DNA of 64,000 bases from Conoideocrella luteorostrata (Eukaryota; Ascomycota; Sordariomycetes; Hypocreales; Clavicipitaceae): contig JASWJB010000001.1 of the NCBI GenBank assembly GCA_032433595.1, positions 186,001 to 250,000 of the forward strand, given 5' to 3'. The position numbers and the translations under genes were made by a program. Shown one piece after another: positions 57,538 through 64,000 of the stretch (within the stretch, counting starts at the first letter, position 1; each line of letters opens with the position of its first letter). Under the pieces are notes generated by a model that saw only the letters and a program-made list of their open reading frames with translations, searched no databases and was not told the DNA's origin.

Positions 57538-59343
57538 GATGACCTTGTTACTGCTCTTTGGGTTGACTGATGTGGCTGCGGATAGATTGGCCGCTTCGTT
57601 GATATCGTGTAAGTGCCAGCGTGTAAGGGACAGCTAACTAGTCTTAGAAATCCGCTGCCCCGGAATGGACTCTTTTAGAGCGGACAAAAATGAATAAAAT
57701 CGAGGAAAGAGCCTTTCTACAAAGTCCAACGCCCGTTTATATGTTGTTAGGTTGTCGTGTTTACGTATTTGTGTGACTCTCAGCTCATCGTTGTCCTCCA
57801 ACCGCCATGCCCCGCAGCTGAACCGGAATTCCCACCGAGCCACACCACATTTTGCACGGGGCTGAATTTGTCCACAAAGCCAGACAGCTGAAGCCAATGA
57901 TTTCGCGGCATGGCTTTGTGAGATCTGGCCTTTAGTCCGCACATGTCACGCGCCCACCGTCTGACAGGTTGACTGACCGAGGCCTGGAAAATAGAGGTGG
58001 GTAGAATGGGGAATCTCGCTGTTTGTGGATCGCCGCTACTTGATAAGCTTAATTCGAATCGTATGCTGGCGCGCGCGGGAGGTCAGGAATCAACTGCAGA
58101 AATGTTTGTGTGGAATCATTATCGGCTTGGTGAATGATGTGATGAAATACGGCAAGTGTATGTAGCTGGTGACAGGTTGTGCTGAGCGATGGATGGCCTG
58201 CGCCTGCAAAGAGCTGTCCTTCTGTCTGGCCACAGCAGCCAGCGAGCTTTGGTGCAAATAATTCGAGGTGGAGTTGTGTTGCTCGTCGGGTAGTCCGCTT
58301 GGAGCTGCTTGGCAAAGGATTAACGTCGACGGACGATACCCGGATTAGCTGTGGCGGAGTTTAGTGAATGGCTTGGAGGGGGAGCTGCACAGTTACGCAG
58401 ACTGCATGGTGTTAAGGTTTTGATATGCAGGAAGCAAGAATTGAGCTGGAAATTGTCACTTGGCGGCGTGTTGATATTCGCATATGAATTCACCTCACAT
58501 GACTTGCTTTTTTTGTGTTGGGAACCGGCACAATGTGTATTCAGGTGAACTCCCAGATTGGTAGAACATAGCTGTCCGTGGAATCAACCAAGGTGTACCG
58601 CAAAAGCCAGGTCTTCTCTGAAAAACCCACAGAGAGGAATGTCATACCGTGAGCGCCGGGCCTCAATTCATGCATTTTACGGGCTTCCGTGTCAACTCTC
58701 TCATCTCTGAGTCGCAGACCCGGGCGGCGTACAAAAGCCTGCCATAGCTGACGACAGGTATAATGCTGGCACGGCATAATGCTGGCATGTTCGACGATGA
58801 AAGGCCGGTTATATAAATAATAAATACCCTTATTTATAGTGTAATAAATACTCGGTAGATCGAACACTGATGGTATCCTTATTGGGATTGCAGTGTGCCT
58901 TTTGAGCTAAAGAAGGTTGGGCAATGAAACATTCGAGTCCTCACCAAGTAGCTCCTTTTACTAGATGGAACGCGATGGGTACACCGCTGACGATAAATTT
59001 AAGAAGCAGTGCTGTAATGTTCCTGCTAGTTGAAATCCCTCACCACGTCGAATTGCCAAGCGAGATTATACGGGTGGCCTTTCTGCATCTGATGACTCAC
59101 TGGAATAGGAAAAAGACAAGGAATAGGAGCAGTGAGGAAGCAATGGCCTGGGACAGTCCCTTGGCTGATGAAACTCAACTAGCATGTACCACAGACGATA
59201 GAGTAACTAGGTGGCCTTCAGTTACGCTATGTACGAAGATTTAAAGCCTGAAAATATTTTTGTCCATGAATAGCCCTTTGATATGTCTGACAATATGATC
59301 CATCCCCAGACATTTCCTTAGACGTATTGCCGCGAAGCTTGTC
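57538..59343. other. Intergenic with a small kinase relic
   Basis: The proximal end holds the promoter of the oxidoreductase gene. Short frames at 57634-57942 and 58541-58867 (minus) have no recognisable domain. A kinase-like fragment at 59214-59273 is listed separately. No exact dispersed word was seen. Confidence 0.45.
59214..59273 (+). pseudogene. Protein kinase catalytic-loop fragment
   Basis: One frame reads AFSYAMYEDLKPENIFVHE, then a TAG stop. DLKPENIFV is the Ser/Thr kinase catalytic-loop consensus (HRDLKPEN). The catalytic H-R is replaced by Y-E, and the residues normally between SY and HRD are missing. Stops lie just upstream and downstream in the same frame, and no other kinase subdomain is in frame. 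FDMSDNMI shortly after could be a decayed DFG region, but that is weak. I read it as a tiny relic of a kinase gene. Confidence 0.5.
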
Positions 59344-61387
59344 CTATGTGGGGAGCTCCGACATTGGGCGCGACTTCCACATTAGAGGGTTTCCAGGACC
59401 GGTACCAAACACATGTCCCATGGGTGTGTGTGGACTGGTCATGCTTGGTGATGTCCCGGGGATGCTGCCGTCACTGCGCCAAGGCTGTGTCATTTTCGAT
59501 TTGCGCCGCTCCTCTCGGCGGCGGACGACCCTCCTCCCGATGTAGAGCCACACGGACAAGACGAGCAACAGCCCAATTGCGCCCCCGACAGCGACCCCTA
59601 CGATGCCGCCAGTAGAGAGTGCCGGACCTGGTGAAGCCGTCGGCGCTTTCGTCGGCGGGCTGGTCGGGCTGGGGATGTAGCGGGTCGGAGAACGTGACGA
59701 AATCGATGGCCTCCGCCCCAACAGGTCCTCGAGCGCCTTGTTTCCAGAGTCAAATCCGGCTTTGGGTTGCATGACGGTGGCACTGCCATACTTGTTCCCG
59801 CCAACAACGCTATATACATCAACGGGGACGACGTTGCTGGTGACGTTGGGATCGTACAGTGCCCAGTACGTCTTGTTATCACCCATGTTCTGGTTCGTCC
59901 CTGTCCAAAAATCGTGCTGCGCCCAGGCGTCGACCGCCAGGTCGCAGCCATTAGTCTCGCTGTAGGTGCCGCCAATGACGAATAGCTGCGACATGGACTT
60001 GACCATGTTGCAGGAAGAGCGGTGGTGGCCGTATTTTGGAGGCGTCGTGGGGTTTCCCTGATGATCAGGATAGGCCTTGACCCAGATAAATGAGGGGAGG
60101 GTCAAGATGAATATATCGTCAAGCGAGAATTCCTTTGCACCTGGGGACGGGAAGCTCAGTCCTCCCCAAAGGTAGCTTTTTGCCTATTTAGTAGTTGTCG
60201 CGTTTGGTATCATTAAAAATGGCGGCGGCAACTTACATGTTGAAGCTGGATTTGTCGGGCGCCCAGGCCACGTCAATGCAGAATTGGCGTCTGTTCTGTG
60301 GTATCTCTCCGGTTGCAGTCTGAGTCGACCAGGAGTTGGCCGTGGCATCAAACACAAGGATCTTGTCAAACGATTGGGGGCTGGCCGTGCTATTGCCGTG
60401 GGGACCAATAATACCTCCCATGTATACAATGAGGCCAAGGCTATCGCCTGCTGGTATCCATACCATGGCACCTTCGGCTCTCGGTATATCATCTGGGCTC
60501 GCTGCCGTCGTGAATTTGTTTGTCTCGTAAGCGTATCTGTAGAAGTTTGAGCTCATTGCCGGTGGCTGAGTCCATCCACTCATGGACGTATTGTCTATCC
60601 ATCCTCCATAGTAATACCCCATACCAATCTCCGATACGCCAACCCCGGCTCCCTGTGATGCAACCAGTGGAGGGGTACTCATACTGGGGAGACCGTGGTC
60701 ATCCCACCTATCGTACAGGATATCGTAGCTTACAACGCGGTACGGCTTTTGTGGAAGCCCCTTGGTCCAACTGCCACCATAGAGGTAGAATCTCTTGTTA
60801 ACAGCATCACCCCATAGAACCCCACCATGTACTGTTGGAATGCTGCAGCGACCGTGTTAGTATATCCTGTCTAGTTGATGAATCTTGAGGGTTTCATGCA
60901 ACAAGTCTATGGAGCAAGTCCGGCTTGTGTGTGGCATTTCAAACCGGTGAGTTGACTTGCCTGCCGTTCTTGCTTAGGCTGATGTTTAAATCTGGCCAAT
61001 TGTCGCCGCTTCTAGGTACGAGATTATTGAGATCGCGATATCCTAGCCATTTATCTTCATTATTGATTTAGCCCCGGTCCCAATACTTCAGTGTCGTCTT
61101 CGACAAAGCCAATCCTCGCCCAACTTACTAGGTATATCTTCGTGGCTCTGCTGGAAGTCGTCGAAATTCACCCAACCGCCGTCGATGTATAGCTTGTCAT
61201 CGATGACAGTTGTCTGGTGACCAAATCTGCGACAAAAATTATCCCTGGGATTTTGGGCAGAAACTAAATGGATTATGAACAGCAATAGCAGTGCCAACAG
61301 CGGTTGCTTTCGACTGCCCTGCAATAATTGCGGACCGGTCGCGGTCGGAGTCGGCTCGGCTGGATTTGCAGTCATAGATATCATCAA
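59344..61387 (-). CDS. Kelch-repeat single-pass membrane protein
   Basis: Four exons, 61387-61129, 61054-60961, 60842-60237 and 60175-59344, encode 596 residues. Introns are 74, 118 and 61 nt. Intron 2 begins with GCAAGT, a GC-AG intron, with a TACTAAC branch and CTGCAG acceptor; its join gives SKNGSIPTVHGG. A signal peptide lies at about 28-46 (PLLALLLLFIIHLVSAQ). Kelch-type blades are seen in DDKLYIDGGW, NKRFYLYGGSW, GMGYYYGGW, LIVYMGGI, IYLWGGLSF and LFVIGGTY. A membrane helix (GVAVGGAIGLLLVLSVWLYIG) follows, then a basic stop-transfer and a cytosolic S/T/P-rich tail. An extracellular beta-propeller anchored in the plasma membrane or wall-facing surface is likely; the ligand is unknown. 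Similar proteins are common in filamentous ascomycetes. Confidence 0.88.
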
Positions 61388-64000
61388 CAGCTTCGATGTA
61401 GTTATTGAGGAGTCGAGACAGCTGATGTGATTTCAGAATACGGTACTCCGTACTACGGCACCCACCTCTCTCGGGGGAGCCCACGTTTTGAAGGATCCTC
61501 CCCGTGGCTTGGTCCGTCAGGTTATGAGACAGGATTACTCCACACTACTTTACTGAATAACGCCACTTATGAGTGCTGTAAAGCTTTTTTTATTGAGGTT
61601 GTAGAGAAGTATTTGGCAGCTTGCCTTAGAGAACTGATTACCTGAGATTCCTCTGCTTTTAGTTTACCTGACAGGAGGCTATATGGGTTGGTTCATTCTG
61701 ATGATTATGCCTGACCATAGCGTACCTCAAGATTGCCCAGCGCTTTACAATCAGAGTGCCCAACTATACTGCGTAAAAACAAAGACATTGGGGGCTGTGA
61801 GACGCCACCCACGCATATAAATAGAATGGGCCCAATATTGCTGAGAATATTGCTGCGCGGCGGGTGGTCCGCACGCGCGGATAGAATATTAACCCGTCGT
61901 CATAATGGTTAGGAGGCGTTAATAGCATATTTTGGGATACGAGGACGAGACTTTTCAGCATCTGAGTTACGTTGGGAGCCACGTGTGGCCTCTTTGAGCT
62001 ACTTAGCCAAGAATTTGCGGACTACATTGCAAAGGCCGCGTCTTCTGCACCAAATATTTGGCGACTTTCGCATCACGATTGCTCTCATGTGATGGAAGCT
62101 AAATGGTTGATAATGGTTAGCCATTGTACAGTCAAAGAGATGTACAGAGGGGCGGCCGCTCTTCCAAGACATGCTTCTTTCACCTCGGCAGTCCTCTTGG
62201 TGTAAAACGCCATCCTGCGCCTAACTATTAGTGCCCTGCAACTTGTTGAGTAAGTAAGACCAAGAGGCAAACGGGCTGAAACAGTAAGCATTCAGGTGCG
62301 GCTGACTTGAGTCACATATTGCAAATCTTCATCGGCTTTCCATCCGTAGCCGGATGTGACCAAAACTCTTCCGAAGCCCAACAAGATTGCTGAAAGGAGC
62401 CAATCATGCAGAGTTAAATCGGGTCACATTCGAGGATACATCTCAATCATCGAGATCGCCATGAATTCTAAAGCTCGTATCCATGACCTGCACCTCTCGC
62501 CGCCGAGACTCGTTGAGAACGCCACCGGGCTTGACTTAAGACGTCGGTACTCCGTACAGTAGCCTGAGCATCCGCCATTCAGATGCAGTGCGAGAGCTGA
62601 GGGGTTATCTATTCTGATGAGACATGCAGATCCGGCAATGCATAATTGCCCCGAAGAGTGTCGGCCGCGGGATGGGCAGCTCGGGGTGGACAATTCGACC
62701 GAGTCTTCGCGTTGGTAGACGCACTCGGTTGGGGTGGTTCGTTGGTTTTGCTTCAGAGCCGTACGGAAATCATAAAATTGAACGAAAAATGCACATCTTG
62801 GTGGGACAACTAACCGGTCTGCTATCTAGATGATGTTTTCCGTCAAACCCAGGCTTCAGTTGTGTTCGTTACGACCGTTCGAATTGAAAGGGTCAATTTG
62901 CCGCTAGCCTCGATGTCTCACTGTGGAAAATTGTCCGCCCCTTGGGCAGCCGTGGATCAGAAAAGCATCAACGTAACTTACTTGGCTAGTAGTTAGTTAC
63001 TCCGTACGGAGTACTCCGTAGATGGGATGGGACTACGGAGTAACTGGATGGTGTCGTGGCGGCCCGGTCCGAGTTCCTAGCAAAGTCCCTTGGCTCTTAT
63101 TTCATTTCCTCGCCTCTATCCCTAGCCGGAGCTTAGAGGAGAATCTAAATTCAGCTCCTTGTCATACTCCGTCACCATTTGGCTGGCTTTCCGATGCAGC
63201 ATGACTGCTTCCGTAGTTGCCCCGTACACAAATCAGGTTTACGCAGTAATGATAGGTTTTTAGGACAATTCGGCGCATGGGCTGAAGTCGGTACTGCTCC
63301 TGCGTATTTGAAGAGCGGCGCGTCTCTCTGTGCGGACTTTGACAAAGCTCTACACAGGTCATTCCATCCTGGTGCTATTTACCCTGCGACTGTAACGGAG
63401 AGTGTTCCAAAACTCCAAACCAAACGTCGTCGGCGCCAGGTGTATGTACCCCACTAAGTGGTGCTTATCCCTAAATACACTGTACTAGTCACCTATAGTT
63501 TAGTGCATTACTGCCTATAATTATCTTTGTTCCCCGCTATTGACCTGGAATTGGGCTATCTGGCTGACCTTTGCGTGGAATCGTCGGACTGGTCATACAA
63601 GCAAGTAGGCACATAACAGCAACAACACCAAGAACAATCTTGTATCTTGCATTGCCAACATGTAGCACAGCATCTTCTTCGTTGCAGCTCAATTTCAAGA
63701 TGTCATGGAAGATGGATCAGCTAGGAGACGTTTCAGTTTATGGAGCGACTCATGGCAAAGCTATGTGCAAAGACAAAAGCTTTAGATATATCTCTATCTT
63801 ATAGTGACTATTCAATGTCTCTACGACAATCAGGGTTCGCATCTAGATGCCTTTTTTTGAAGTCTTTCCGCACAAAAGTCGTACAACATACGTCACATGA
63901 ACACGAAGGATCTGGGATTTTGTTCTCGTCCGCCCATTTTCTGTGGGTAGTCCGGTAGTGCTTCAGTCTAGTTTCTCTTTATTCTATGAAGCTCGATAGT
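61388..64000. other. Intergenic, no gene recognised
   Basis: One exact dispersed word lies at 61444, close upstream of the kelch gene start. Others lie at 62548, 62998, 63005, 63012 and 63034. Short frames at 62356-62562, 63179-63457 and 63571-63958 show no recognisable domain and no convincing splice links. The window may cut a gene at the right edge, but none is evident. Confidence 0.45.
62998..63042. repeat. Alternating three-copy palindromic array plus one
   Basis: 62998-63020 is three alternating 9-base words (TACTCCGTA, TACGGAGTA, TACTCCGTA), each sharing the terminal TA, forming a 23-base nested inverted repeat. A fourth copy lies at 63034-63042. Confidence 0.92.

Noticed and set aside
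1..64000. Secondary-metabolite cluster
   Set aside because: MFS and ABC transporters, a Zn2Cys6 regulator and an oxidoreductase are present, but they are far apart and separated by housekeeping genes. No intact synthase (PKS, NRPS, terpene) is present.
1..64000. CRISPR array or bacterial-type operon
   Set aside because: The repeats are short words with irregular spacing and unrelated flanks. Genes carry spliceosomal introns, so this is eukaryotic DNA.
1..64000. tRNA or rRNA genes
   Set aside because: I looked for T-loop GGTTCGA-like boxes paired with an A-box and for rRNA-like conserved blocks. None gave a convincing cloverleaf. A covariance-model scan would be decisive.

Overview
This window is nuclear DNA of a filamentous ascomycete, most likely a hypocrealean Sordariomycete. 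The genes are interrupted by short GT-AG introns (about 50-200 nt) with CTAAC-type branch sites. The families are typically fungal: a Zn2Cys6 regulator, a Htf1/Hox2-like homeobox factor, a YBT1-type ABCC pump and an IRC6/p34-like protein. The genus cannot be fixed from the sequence alone. Most genes were rebuilt by splicing by eye. In every spliced model the summed exon length is a multiple of three, and codons join at the expected residues.

Layout. 0.9-6.6 kb, minus strand: a small acidic protein with two SUMO-interacting-like motifs, an aminoglycoside phosphotransferase-like kinase and an MFS transporter. 7.4-11.5 kb: an enoyl-CoA hydratase/isomerase-like protein, TAF6 and, convergent with TAF6, the succinate dehydrogenase cytochrome b subunit. 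12.4-15.0 kb: a polyQ Zn2Cys6 regulator. 17.4-17.8 kb: a broken fragment of a homoaconitase gene. 18.1-21.7 kb: a divergent pair, tRNA isopentenyltransferase (with a probable dual-start mitochondrial leader) and the Sec61 alpha translocon subunit. 26.4-35.8 kb, plus strand: a YBT1-like ABC transporter, an unrecognised one-TM protein and an adaptin-binding IRC6/p34 homologue. 44.0-46.0 kb: a homeobox regulator alone between an 8.2 kb and a 3.7 kb gene-free interval. 49.7-54.5 kb: a Dnf3-like P4-ATPase. 56.3-61.4 kb, minus strand: an MDR-family oxidoreductase and a kelch-repeat one-TM protein with a GC-AG intron.

The genes do not form a pathway cluster. Most are housekeeping functions: transcription, respiration, tRNA modification, secretion and lipid or vesicle traffic. 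They are mixed with membrane transporters and regulators.

The most striking feature is not a gene. A 9-base word, TACGGAGTA or its complement TACTCCGTA, occurs at least 54 times by eye. Chance would predict about 0.5 in 64 kb on both strands. All copies found lie outside the coding exons and introns called here. Copies often share their terminal TA, giving alternating or tandem lattices with a 7-base step and perfect palindromes up to 23 bases. They are densest in the 8 kb gene-free stretch upstream of the homeobox gene.
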